A stretch of DNA of 64,000 nucleotides from Hydractinia symbiolongicarpus. Lineage: Eukaryota; Cnidaria; Hydrozoa; Anthoathecata; Hydractiniidae. Below the pieces are notes generated by a model. The model saw nothing but the letters and a program-made list of their open reading frames with translations. It was not told the origin of the DNA and searched no databases. Positions 24,484 through 36,077 of this stretch are shown here, piece by piece. The first letter of the stretch is position 1; the number at the start of each line of letters is the position of its first letter. The position numbers were made by a program, and so were the translations under genes. The stretch covers positions 26,447,828-26,511,827 of the forward strand of contig NC_079876.1 in NCBI RefSeq assembly GCF_029227915.1, written 5' to 3'.

Positions 24484-24720
24484 CAGTTTATTGGTATATT
24501 CTCCGTTTTCGATACACTTAACTTTTGTAGCTTCACAATTTGGAGCGCATGTTAGACAATCTAGAGGGTTAAAATTTAAAAATATTCTGCTTAGTAGCCT
24601 CGAACTAAATACGAAAGGTCGATGAATTTACAATCTTTCCCATCCCCCAACTGAAAACATGTGACTTCGCCTCTGTTATTTGATGCATTATAAATGACAG
24701 TTAAGAAGGTTAAACTTAAG
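24484..24720 (-). other. Cysteine-rich coding-like segments inside the lipoxygenase locus
   Basis: Two minus-strand stretches look coding: one reads TVIYNASNNRGEVTCFQLGD, the other CLTCAPNCEATKVKCIENGE after a CTAG acceptor. They are not lipoxygenase-like. They could be exons of a different secreted protein nested here. Exact borders unknown. Confidence 0.25.
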
Positions 24721-25469
24721 TTATCTATTTCCCTGCGTTTAGTAGTGCTTCTTGCAATATTGAGCAGCCGCCGAATTTCTCGATTGATTAACGCTAATTT
24801 GATTGGTTAACTAAAACTGGGTAGTACAGTATGCTCAAAATACTTAAAAAATGCTAACAAAAACGTATGTACCAAAACTTAATAATATTAGAAACAGTCT
24901 TGACACAGGTAGATAAAGTAAACACTCCTCCACAATGCCAAAGTTATTTAAGAGGATTCTTACTATACTGTGTAAAATTCACAGCTGCAGAGGAGAGAAA
25001 AATAACAGTGGATACAAACTTGATTAAATCATCTACATTTGTAAATTTTCCTTGGCCAAACACACCCTGAAAAAAAAGAGTTGGTCGTCCATGCAGTCAT
25101 AGGCTATAAAGGTAAGCAAAAACGCTGAATATTGCGTTTCACGTTGATTTAACACCTCTATGATCTAACTTAGCATTGGAAAGTTTCATTTCGTGCTATA
25201 GATGCTGTGTAGCTACGATAAGGAAGTAGATACTGCAAAACACATGTTAAACGCGCGACATCAAGCGACACACGCGTACAACAGTCGCAGCAATGAAAAA
25301 GTCGCAATGTTGCATGCGAGCTGCATTAAGTTTATTTAATAAGCATTTTTATATACGCTCGTACCTTGATTCCTGCACCTTCTTTCTCATCAACTAACAA
25401 TCTTGCAAATTCTTGAAGTTCGTAATCAGCAGTGAGTTTGTGTGGCTCATCTAAGAAAGAATTAAAACC

Positions 25470-25735
25470 ATAAAAATAAACGAACTAGCGAACGGAAAAG
25501 TAACGGAAGAAACAGCAAATCAACTAGCGAACAAACTAGCCAGCGAACAAAGCGAACAAACAAACTAGCAAGCAAAGAAACTAGCGAGCGAACAAAATGA
25601 ACAAACAAACTAGCGAGCAAAGGAACTAGCGAGAAAACAAAGCGAACAAACAAAGTAGCAAGTGAACAAACTAGCGAGCGAACAAACTAGCGAGTGGGCA
25701 AATTAGCGAGCGAACAAACAACCGATTAAACGAAC
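25470..25735. repeat. Minisatellite AACAAACTAGCGAGCG in a lipoxygenase intron
   Basis: About fifteen irregular copies of a 12-20 base unit containing GAACAAACTAGCGAGC. It yields spurious Leu/Val/Phe-rich frames on the minus strand. Confidence 0.85.
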
Positions 25736-26197
25736 GAAAAAACGAGTGTAATTTTTTTACCTTATATGTCTTGTACAACATCAGTGACGTAATTGGTTAT
25801 AGCCTCGTTTAGGAGTAATGCATCATCCCGGTAATAGTACTTGCTGAGATGCGCTGTATCATCAACCTGAAACCAAGATACATTTTATACAATTTTTAAT
25901 CACATGCGAACGAGGCTAAAATATACAACTTTCATTCACAACGAGGTTGGAAAAGGTTGGAAAACAAAAGCTACTTAAGAACAATGGCAAGACTGAAATT
26001 TACTGAGGAAAAAAATAAGGAAAATACTAAGACAAAGAGATTTGTAAAATAATTATTGCCATTCTAGGCAACTTGTCCTTAAATAAATTGCATCGCAAAT
26101 ATTTCGATTGTACTGTGAATGCTCAATATATTAGAAAATATAAGAACATTTTGTTGCTGAATATGTAAAAAAAATAGGTAAACTTCAGGCTAAAGGG

Positions 26198-26293
26198 CAA
26201 CCTCGATCCCAGGGCCTGTAGAATTTTTTGATATGAAGATGAAACGTTTCATCCTCATATCAAAAAACGCTACAGGCCTTGGGATCGAGGTTG
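26198..26293. mobile_element. 96-bp foldback MITE (CAACCTCGATCCCAGG ends)
   Basis: Nearly perfect palindrome: CAACCTCGATCCCAGGGCC pairs with the right arm ending GGGATCGAGGTTG, with TTTTTTGATATGA / TCATATCAAAAAA inside. It lies in a lipoxygenase intron. Flanks show only a weak duplication (GCTAAAGGG / GCTGGAGGC). Ends resemble the CCTCGTCCCCAG family with one changed base. Confidence 0.75.
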
Positions 26294-26646
26294 GCTGGAG
26301 GCGAATTTCTTGGTGGGAATTTTATTAAAACTTTCTGGTCACAAAACAACTACATTTCACACGAAAAAAACATCAGAAACATATCAGAAAATATCTGCGG
26401 TTTTTAATAAAGTAATCATCGGTGAATATAAAACGTGTTGTGTGCTAGCCTGGTGTTTGCGCAAAACACTAATGCACTGTACCAATCACACATTTAAAAA
26501 TATACCCTCTATTTCGTACTCCAAGGTAGTCTAAACAAACACTTCGCGTTATAAAAAACATTACTTACCCCTCTTGCTTTCAAATTCAACCACCATCCCT
26601 GTCCAGTCTCCATTTTTTCCATCTAATAAAAAAATCAATCAAATTA

Positions 26647-26756
26647 TCTATATTATAATGCCCGTATACGTCTGTCCGTCCGTCTGTCTGCCACGCAAAA
26701 TGGTAGCTTAACTGCGACGGGCGAACCCGTGGATTTTTCCACGGGCTAACGACTAG
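26647..26756 (+). mobile_element. 110-bp miniature non-autonomous Helitron
   Basis: Starts TCTATATTATAATGCCCG and ends in a hairpin CCCGTGGA-TTTT-TCCACGGG followed by CTAACGACTAG. The left neighbour is A and the right neighbour T, as expected for Helitron insertion between A and T. It shares its 3' structure with the elements ending at 37128 and 37703. Confidence 0.8.
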
Positions 26757-28457
26757 TGTCAATAAATTAACGTCGACTGTTATATCTTTTTTGCAAAATT
26801 TAAGAGTATCCTTGCCCAATTTTAACCTTATTCAATTTTTTTGTAATAACTTCTGATGCATATTATTTCAAAGGTTGAAATTTGTAGACTTTTCATTATT
26901 TTTAGTTAGCTTCAGAAAATTTAGTTTTACGTCATATCTGTTGTCATGGTTACTTATCTATTAACAGGGGCGCTCGGAAAAAAAATTCGCGGAGAATTTT
27001 TTTTTTTGAAATATCCTTAACAACATTTCCAAAAACATATTTTAACCTTTTCATGCTTCTCTTAACTATTTTTATGCATCTGAAACGTTTGAAAGTGTGT
27101 CTCTAATTCCAAGGTTTACCTTCGTCCACTTTGGTCTGTTTTCGGATTCGGAAATGTTTAGCTGACATTATTTGGGATTATTTAGCCTCCAGCCACACCT
27201 TTTTCACCCAGCTACTTAGAGCGCCTAGAAAACCCAGCCTAAATAGGGTTCAGGCCTTTTTTAATACCGTACTAGGCTACTACATTACTGTACAAAATGT
27301 TACTAGAAAAAAGGTCCAAATCTCAAAATTTGTACCCACAAGCAATCATTCACGCTTCTTCCGTATTAGACACACCCAATTCAAAATTGCCAAAGCAGCA
27401 TGAAATTCTCAGGATGCGAATTTCAAAGGGTTTTTACTTGCCCCACGCATTTTTCCAGCTGCTGACTGTTGTTCAATTGATGTTGCTTCGAAATTCTATA
27501 AAAGTTGCTGCAAAACGACCATTTTATCGAAAAATACGTTTGACCAGGCTTGTAGCTGCGAATTAACTAAAGCGTTTTATGCAAAGGATGTCACCCACTT
27601 CTTCGACATAAGTTAAAATGTTCCATCTATTCCTGGGGTCGTGGTAACGTCAATCCATCCATTTCGCGCAGTCAGCTTTTTGCCACCACGCCTAAAAATA
27701 ATAATAATAATTAAGATAAATAACATAGTAATGGTATAAATAAGTAAATGATTCAACTTTTGCGACGAACTGGCGTATAGTGTACGAGGCTCTGATTTCG
27801 GTTAAAGGTGGTTTAGCCTACTGTTGTATGTAGTCTTTAGCATATGAGGAACTTAGCAAGGAACTAAGTGACATGAAGAAACTATGAAGTTAACTTGTTC
27901 CAAAGAGTACTTAAAGTGTTATGGCAATTTAAAAGTTAACTATAGGAGAAAAAAATTTCTAGAAAAAGTTGGTTGTCTACATATCTGGCCCAGCGTTTAA
28001 GTTACTTGTGTAAGATTTTATATTTATGTTTGAAGTAAACGAGGAAACAGATATAAAAAACAACGTTACCAGTTGATTGCAAGTAGGTATATAAAATGAG
28101 CCATAAGCCTAAACAAAGGATGAGAAGGAGAGAGTTCTCGATGCATTGTAATGCAAACTGATTCCATAAATATGTGAGTAAATCATACAAACATAATGAG
28201 AACAATATTAATAAAAAAACAAATTTACGAATAATCGAACGCAAACAATAACAATCATACCTAAATGAGTGCATGCTTGATGTACGACTACATCAGCGTT
28301 ATTGTAATACATTTTGACAAGTAACCATTTTAATGGAGGATCGCTTGGTAGAAAGACCTAAAAATTATGCAGGATTAGGTAAGGCACTTTGTAATTTCAA
28401 AGCTTGCTCAAACGTTGTGGATCTCTGCGCTATATTAAATTTGTTATTTATTGAGTT

Positions 28458-28689
28458 GTTTACATCAAGTGCACACTTACTGGAATGTTTACATCAAGTG
28501 CACATTTATTGAGTTATTTACACCAAGTGCACAGTTACTGGAATGTTTACACCAAGTGCACAGTTACTGGAATGTTTACACCAAGTGCACATTTATTGAG
28601 TTGTTTACATCAAGTGCGCACTTACTGGAATGTTTACACCAAATGCACATTTATTGAGTTGTTTACACCAAGTGCACACTTACTGGATT
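28458..28689. repeat. Eight 29-bp units abutting a lipoxygenase splice donor
   Basis: Exactly eight 29-bp units of two types: A (ending ACTTACTGGAAT) and B (ending ATTTATTGAGTT), ordered A B A A B A B A on the plus strand. The last A unit overlaps the donor of exon 28684-28779. Read on the minus strand, units 1, 6 and 8 contain CCAGTAAGTG, so the donor has been copied into the intron. Confidence 0.9.
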
Positions 28690-30024
28690 GTTTTCAGCAG
28701 GCTGTTGAAATAACTTAATAGCAATTGGCATCAGGTCACCATTAGGCTTTTCATGAAAAAGGGCTATCGGTCTTGTCATCTAAATACAAAACAAAACATG
28801 AATCAAGCGTAGAAAAAAAATTGGTAAAGTCGTAGAAAATTATACGTGAAAGGAAGTAGGAAGGGGCCGCTTATAAATTATACCGCAAACTGATTCAAGC
28901 ATTAGTCTTGGAATCTATTATGTCTTTGAATTCCTTTTCTGGCAGTTTATACTTTGTGTTTTGTGAACAATAATATTAATGTCTTTCTTTTTTAATTTAT
29001 AAACAGAGAAGTAAATGTTTTCTAGCCGGGAGCACACATATCGCACTGCGTTGGAAGAGCACACATACTGAAAAGGACAGAGAAGTAGCTTTCCACTGGT
29101 AGCTGAATACCTCCATGCAGGCAGTTTTTAACGCAAGTCAACTTTGTCCCCAAGGTTCCCTGGTGCCTGAACCGTTATCTCGAAAGGAAAAATTCCTTGA
29201 AAACATGATTAACGTATAATTTTTGCAAAGTTCTCCTCGCAAAATTGAAAAAATTAAAAGCAAGAGGGTTAAATACTCTGCAAAACGAATAAGCTACCGT
29301 GCGACCACTTCGTACAGATATTACTTCAATATCCTTCAGATCAATAATATAGATCTCCTTTTTATCAATAGCTTTGCTGAGTGACTTCCCGTCAAGAAAC
29401 GGTTCAACCATTTCGCTTGTAACTGCAAAGCTGTAAAAAAGCAAAAGTGATTTAAAATAAACGTCTTAACTAGATTTTTATGCATTTAGCAGGCACTTTT
29501 ATCTGCAGAAAAACAAAGAAAGGAACAATAAAATCTAAATAACTATCAACACAATTAAATCAACCATATTGACCTACTTCTCAGGTATGGAAGTACACAG
29601 TGAAATTAGGACTGGGTTGCATCCACGTTATCTTTAAGCGCCAAATTCTTTATCACTCTTCAAATCTATTGTGTAGCCCTGTGGTAGATATATAATTTTA
29701 TACGCTAAATATACTATAGCGAAACATCTCTAACAGCAGACAACATTGGGATCTCAAAAAGTGTTCTTCTGCAGAGGTTATGCAAGGGAAGAGGAGATGG
29801 AGACAAAGAAATGACGCCTGTTAAATAGAGTCCGGTATCAGAAAAATTTAGATCTCGCATATCGCATGCGAAATCTAAATTGCTCTATGTAGTAGATAAT
29901 TAATATACAAAAATTAATTAACCGTGTTCCACTTCTTTTGGACAATCAAATGCATTTTACGAGATACAATATCCCACTAAAATAAATAACCAGGATTGTT
30001 AAAAACAATGACGAAGATATGAAA

Positions 30025-30074
30025 CTTCGTCCCCAAGACAAATATCAACAGCCTAACAAGTCCTGGGGACGAGG
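30025..30074. mobile_element. 50-bp MITE of the TCGTCCCCA family
   Basis: ACTTCGTCCCCAAGAC at the left and CCTGGGGACGAGG at the right form inverted ends around an AT-rich core similar to that at 60326-60383 (CAAATATCAACAGCCTAACA compared with CAAATATGAAAAGCATAACA). Target duplication unclear. Confidence 0.65.
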
Positions 30075-30942
30075 CTGGAATATATGTCTACTAAAAAATA
30101 TTGATGTCAAAAAGTGCCAAAAAGAGTTAGAATGATTTGACTTAGTTTATAGCATAACTCCATCACTTCTTAAGGCTCTCCTTAATGCAATCAAACATGA
30201 CATAATTGCAGTTCGGTATAACAGGCACAAAATGAAAGCGATATTTTTGCATATGTCAGTATCTTAGCTGCACTTCATCAAAAGCCAAATCACACGTCTT
30301 CTTGTTAGATCAAATTTGACGTTCTTTTCAAAGTTCTCGGTTGATAGTTGAAAGCTATTATGTTTTTTGGTAATTATATGTTGCAATTTGTCACTTAAAG
30401 GAAATTGCATTTATTGCAGAAAAATCTGTTAGAGTTAATTTCGAAGCAGTATTACTTTACTTTTCATATAGTCATTAGAAAACTGTTCCTCTGGCGGAAG
30501 TTCTTCTATCTATAAATTAAAATATACATCAATTGGATAATGTAATTGCACACGTCCTTAAGATCCCTTACTCAGAGCCTTTTTCTCATTCTGTCAATCC
30601 TTTAAACGAGGTTGGATTACACTTTTTCCTCTTTCATTTTTTCAACCAGTTTCTTAAATTATACTTTGAGAAGTAAAGTAAACATGTGTGGCACAAAAAG
30701 CTGCACTTTTATACTCCCCTTTTGTCCTGAAGGCATATTTTTTTTAGGAATGTAAAAACGATGCCGAAAATAGTGAGTCAAATGGTGGTTAAGTCTTTCG
30801 TCATATTAAAAATCACATGTTAATATTATTTGCGAAAAAAAGCTTACACTTATTTTTTTCTGGCAACGAAACACTTAAAACGTGTTCAGTTTATTGACAA
30901 CACCTTTACTCTATACCTTATGACATTAGAGATATCATAAAA

Positions 30943-32366
30943 TCTCTTTAATAATAGCCGTATTCCGTCTGTCTGTCTGTGTGTCCGCGAAAGCCGCGTC
31001 CCGTAACGGAAACACGAAATTTTTAAAATGTGCACGAATATCAAATGCGATATATTTTTATTGACTTTGTTTTGACCGCTCGCGCGTGGAACACCATTCA
31101 CAACGCCTGATTCTTTAAAAAAAAACCAAGATTTTCGCGACCAGAAAGAATCCAAGATCTTCGCGGAACGAAGGCCATTTTGATAATGGTCGTGTTTGTG
31201 GTCAGTGTGTGAGGTTTGTAGGCCTGTTTGACTTTTTTATCTTCTAAAAGCCTTATATATTTGTAATATTTGTTTTCTGTTTGTTTTCAATGTTAGGATA
31301 AATATATTGTCACGTTTTTTAGCCACGTATAGATCTTAAACGCACCAGTTTTAGGATGTTTGGCTAGGAACGAAGATTAGCTAGCTATCTAGCTAGAGCA
31401 TCACTTATTGCTATTATGTATGGTATAAGAGCTTTTTATCCTAGCCAACATTTATTTTTATGTTGAGGCTGTGGCTATTTAGCTAGCTCCTTAAAAAGTG
31501 AAAGTATAAAAATGCAGTTTGGCTACAACAATATTCTTAAGCAATATATAATTTTTATGCTAAATGCAGTTAGCTAGCTAGGTATAGCTACATATTTTAT
31601 TATTTTTCTGCAAACTTTTTCTGCAAATGAAATGGCTGAGCGATTGTTTTGGCTGGACGAGTAACGACAGGCTGTTCCCTGTGTTTTTATTTAAACCGAA
31701 GTTGCAATGAACATTTTTGGAAAAGGGTAATACGCCTTATGCGCCTGTTCAACTGTGTTTAACTGTACTAAGCGGTTAGCCCAGTGTTAAAAACAGACTG
31801 TTTTTTGTAAAAGGCTGTTACGCCTATGGGCATGTGCAACACCTTTACCTGTATATACTAAGGTCAGCCCACCACTGTGACAATTAATTTTTAAACTTTC
31901 TTGGGAATCACGCCTGGACTAACCGCTCAGCCCTGTGTCTGCGAGAAAGTTTTTTTCAAAAGGGTATTATTCCTATACGCTGTGCAACACGGTTTAACTG
32001 TACTAAGCGCTCAGCCCAGTGTCACGATTAATTTTTTAACTTGCGCAAAAAGTTATTCTGCAAAATGAAATAAAATTGACGATTGTTTTTGCTATGATGG
32101 AGTAACAACACTTTGTAAACTCTGTTTTTATATCAGTTATCGTTGCGGGAAAGTTATTTTTTGAAAAATATGTTACAGTCGCACACTATAATGGTGTATG
32201 CGCTTCAAAAAATTAACGACATACTGTATACCTGTACTAAAGCGCTCCACCTGATCGTGTGGGAAAGTTTACGGCTCTTATTAAGCGCTCCACAGAGTGT
32301 TCAATGCCGGATCACACCTTTACTTGTGGCTTAACCCGGCGTTTCGACGCCGGGTTTCCCAGCTAG
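30943..32366 (+). mobile_element. 1.4-kb non-autonomous Helitron in a lipoxygenase intron
   Basis: 5' end TCTCTTTAATAATAGCCG followed by CTGTCTGTCTGTGTGTCC. 3' end hairpin CCCGGCGTTTCGACGCCGGG, then TTTCCCAGCTAG. The element is flanked by A and T. The interior has diverged internal repeats (TTTTGG/AAAAGGGTA, GTTTAACTGTACTAAG, CAGCCCAGTGT) and no Rep or helicase. The element ending at 36077 belongs to the same family. Confidence 0.75.
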
Positions 32367-33292
32367 TATAATTATAATAGTAATAAATAATAATTATAAA
32401 CAATGATAAATAATAATAACAAATAATAATAACAATAGATAATAACAAATCTCATTACTATACTGCAATGTTACACCTTCATTTACCTGTCTTGGTAACC
32501 CTAAACAATCCTCACAAAACCTGTAATACTTCCGCTTCTCTTGTAACTCCTGTGAACGTTGATTCACCCTCTTGTCAAACTGAGGCAGGATAGAATCATA
32601 CACATAAAATACATATTTCTTCTTGCCGCTGATCCATCTATGAATTGGAAATGCAAATTCTCTATCTTTCAAAAACATATCCTTCAATGTGGAACCAACT
32701 TTGGTGTGTTGTTTTACTATGATATACTCCAGAAACCAGTCGTCTTTGAATCCTTTGGTGCCACGCGATATTTCTATAGCAATGATGGTCCCTAAAGAAA
32801 CAGAACATACGTAGTAGAAATAAACAGGAAAAATAAGAAAGAATAAACGCTTTTAGAGTTGATGATACAATGCAGTTGGATCTATTTTGTGTTTTCCATA
32901 AAGGCTTGTCGGATATGACTGCGAATAATTCATTATTGGGAAATCTCAATGTTTATAGAAACTATAATTATAATTTGATGTTGAGAGATGCCGGCTCCTT
33001 TGCAATCTCCAGTTTTAACGATGATTTCAAAGTCACTTGATGAGAACGCTCCCATTGTTTTGGCTAATTAGCTGTGTGTATATTTCTAAAGGAAGTATGC
33101 TAAAGAGAAATGTCAACAATAGGATGTTCTTATTTGTATAATATCAAATACAACAATTTTAGAAAAGAAAAGTTGTGGATTTTCTTCTTCGACGAACCTT
33201 TCATTTCATCATTTCCTTGTTTAAAAGGTTTGCGAGGTGCTGGATCATAAAAGTTTTATATCACCCACCTAACGGAAGTGTATGCTAGTGAG

Positions 33293-33338
33293 ACAAACAA
33301 ACAAACAAACAAACAAACAAACAAACAAACAAACAAAC
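33293..33338. repeat. (ACAA)n microsatellite
   Basis: About eleven uninterrupted copies of the AAAC/ACAA tetranucleotide. Confidence 0.95.
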
Positions 33339-34097
33339 TTTGCTTCGCTACTTCGCTGCTTATACGGTGTTCTGCTTAAATTTTAGATTGGAAATGTAAT
33401 TAAGAGTGGTCTGTTGAGCGTTAAAATATTTTGAAAAGGGTATCTCTCAATTAATCAAGTTGTAAGAATTGGCATCATCTAAACAAAGCCTTGCTAGAAA
33501 ATAATTACGTTTCCACAAGGTAAGTCCAGCATTTTGCAAAAAGTGTGCGCAAAATCCAGTTTCTTCTTAACTACTTTTATCCGTTTTATAAGAGCAGAAC
33601 GCAGCCTTATAAACTCTTTTTTTCAAAACTTCATACTGTAGTTATTTGATTAACCGCGCCCCATTTTAAAATACATACCTCAATTTTCTTCTTCAGAGTT
33701 AAGTGTAAACAAGAAGCCCTGGGGGCTCTAAGAATTTCCGCTCGCTACCAAATTATTTGATAACAACCTGCTAATTCGTTGTGTTATCGTGCCAAACATT
33801 CGAAGAGGTTTGATGCATGAAGCTGTGAAAATAAAGCACACAAGCGACATTATGTCTTACAGCAAACGCAAACAAAACGAAACGTCTCAAAATAAACTCA
33901 GATTTTAAAAGAAATTGCTAACAAAAAATACAGCCTATCATTCATGGTTTAAAGTCTTTCAAATCGGTATTTAGTTGACAAAAAATTAAAATTTTGATGT
34001 CACCATCAGTATTCAGTATACTTTTTATGTTAACTTTGCAAATTTTTGTTGAAATGAAGTAGTTTTAATTTTTGGACCAATTTTGGTCCAAAAATGA

Positions 34098-34655
34098 ATG
34101 AAAATGAAGAAGAATGAAAATAACGCGAGCAAGTTTTTAAAATCTAACGAAACAGAGCTTAAGGATATTATGCGCAATGCAATGTTAGCATCTGATGTTG
34201 ACCAAAACAGTAATGCATATGTCAACAATGAGGATAAGGTTATAAAGCTAGATGATATGGAAACTGGTGAATCAACAGAGAGCGTTCCCTAACATACACT
34301 AAAAAGGGAAGAGATAAATAACAAAAAGCATTGTGGAGATTGCCACGAGGTAAAGTTCAATAACAATATTTGTACCAATGAAGTTTCCAATGTTGATGGA
34401 ATTGGTAGAGGAGGATTGTCTTGCAAAGAAGAATGCATAAATATTAACATCAAGGGGGTAGTGAGTTTTAAAGATTCAAAGAATACGTTATCTATGCTTA
34501 TAAAGAAAAGAAGTTTCAACATAACTAAAAATCAACACAAGAGGATGAGATATTTTAACAACAGAGGTCTAATTTTGACGTGTTTATATGTAGGTTTTAT
34601 GAATTACAGGATAGATTTGCGAAAAATAAAAATTCCTTCAGATATGAAGATCTAA
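34098..34655 (+). pseudogene. Unassigned 185-codon frame with a single internal stop
   Basis: One plus-strand frame stays open from ATG 34098 to a TAA at 34653-34655 except for a TAA at 34290-34292. It is rich in Asn, Lys and acidic residues, with a small Cys/His cluster after the stop (KHCGDCHEV, then CKEEC). The even coding character on both sides suggests a recently broken gene or mobile-element protein. No family recognised. Read-through or a chance frame are alternatives. Confidence 0.35.
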
Positions 34656-35639
34656 AAAAGTGGAAGTTATAAACATGTCATTGGTGGCAGGATAAAACAG
34701 ACGAGGTAGTTTTACAGAAAGTGTATTTATATTTATATTACCTTGCCAATATATATTTTTCCATTGGTGACATTTTTTTGCTCTAATGTTGCGACAGATA
34801 CAAGCCTCCACAATATTGGGACAGGGTGGCAAATGTTACAGTAAGTTGTCCACACAAATAATTTTTGAATAATATGTCATATAAAGGTTAAATGGCTCTA
34901 CATGTCCACCTATCTTATAACTGATAAAATATGACTTGGTGAAAAACAGGGCCGTAGCAGTCACCCAAGTTTTTGGGGCTCTAAATCAAAAGTAGTTCAT
35001 CGTCTATTGTTTTATGGGGGGTTCCAACGACATCACTTGTTTTATACTCCTCTAGCTGGTAGCCTACTGGAAAATGCGGACCCTATCTTTACAACGTCAA
35101 AAAGAGCTAGCCCCGGTTGCAGTGAATGTAACTGGGACTAGCAACCAATACCACGGTCTGCGAAGGTGTGAAAATTGGGAGAAAACCATTGTTAAGGTCG
35201 GTTTAACATTCTAACCAAATAACCTAGATCCTAAGTCTTCTGATATCGACAAATTTATTGATATTAACAAGTTCAGTCTGTGTAGAGCGTAAGTATTATG
35301 GATACAATCTTCAAATTTCAGCCTCTTACCTAAAATAGTTTGTCCTGGGTTATAAATTCTTACCTGAGCTCAAATATGTGCCTTTTAAATGTGCAGAATT
35401 TTGATATGATCAAACAAAATCTTCCTGCAATGTCGTCTAACCAATTTTGTTTTTATGACACTCAATTGCGTTGTTTGATAAATACATGAAAATAATTTGC
35501 TTTCTATTCTTTTACGATTGCTTACTTTTTTACAAATGACCAAAATAATGAAATCCTCTACGTAAGAGTGCGGGATATATTGTGCCAAATAAAATATGTC
35601 TAATTATTTGATAATGATGATGCTACGTGAATGAAAGGG

Positions 35640-36077
35640 GAGGGATATAAGATATAGTTTTTGGAAAAGGGTATTATGCCTATAGGCCTGTGCCACACTG
35701 TTTAATTTTACTAAGTGTTCAGTCCGAATTAATTTCTCAACTTTTACAGGAACTTACTCCGCAAAATAAATTATTATTAACCGGTTGTTTTTGCTGTGAC
35801 GGGTAAAAACGGTTTGTAAGCTTTGTTTTTATTTCAGATATTGTTTGGGAAACTTATTTCTGAAAAATATGTTACAGTTGTAGCACTATCATGGTGTATG
35901 CGCTTCACTTAATTTACGACCATTGTTACAACATACTGTATACCTGTACTAAAGCGCTCCACCTGATGGTATGGCACAGTTTGCGGTTCTTATTAAACGC
36001 CTCACAGAGTGTTTAACACACGGTCACACCTTGACTTGTGGCTTACCCCGGCGTTTCGCGCCGGGTTTCCCGGCTAG
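35640..36077 (+). mobile_element. 5'-truncated non-autonomous Helitron
   Basis: Shares interior sequence with the element at 30943-32366 (TTTTTGGAAAAGGGTATTAT, CACCTGATGGTATGG, AAAGCGCTCCACCTGAT). It ends with the hairpin CCCGGCG-TTT-CGCGCCGGG, then TTTCCCGGCTAG at 36074-36077. No 5' TC end was found. Its 3' end is directly joined to the next element. Confidence 0.75.

Larger units (their letters stand above)
24152..33055 (-). pseudogene. Lipoxygenase (PLAT + catalytic domain), degenerate
   Basis: Exon-like blocks on the minus strand, in family order: start ATG 33055 with PLAT beginning (FEIIVKTGDCKGAG); 32487-32791 (rest of PLAT, WFLEYIIVK, FPIHRWISGKKK); 30461-30509; 29298-29422 (VTSEMVEPFLDGKSLSKAID); 28684-28779 (RPIALFHEKPNGDLMPIAI); 28261-28357 (FLPSDPPLKWLLVKM and the iron-binding HQACTH); 26569-26622 (LKARG); 25761-25866 (YYYRDDALLLNEAITNYV); 25365-25450 (DYELQEFARLL); 24964-25066 (VIFLSSAAVNFTQY); 24152-24311 (ITEKDILSHLPEK ... 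RRLGDFEIQ). Lipoxygenases insert oxygen into polyunsaturated fatty acids using iron. Defects: TAA at 25764-25762, a one-base shift inside 24152-24311, loss of the His (SAQHAAVN in the family) that binds iron, and no exon found for the segment after HQACTH or for the final 'PNSI.I' end. Sequencing error could explain some but hardly all. Confidence 0.8.

Noticed and set aside
25462-25653. Leu/Val/Phe-rich minus-strand frame resembling membrane segments
   Set aside because: It is the translation of the AACAAACTAGCG minisatellite.
27586-27692. Minus-strand block after a TTTTTAG acceptor as the missing lipoxygenase exon
   Set aside because: None of its three frames carries the expected segment between HQACTH and LKARG, and two contain stops.
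28446-28690. CRISPR-like array of 29-bp repeats
   Set aside because: Units are directly adjacent with no unique spacers, and the DNA is eukaryotic. It is a minisatellite.
28451-28718. Repetitive plus-strand frames with HQVHTYWNV-like repeats
   Set aside because: They translate the 29-bp minisatellite on the strand opposite to the lipoxygenase gene.
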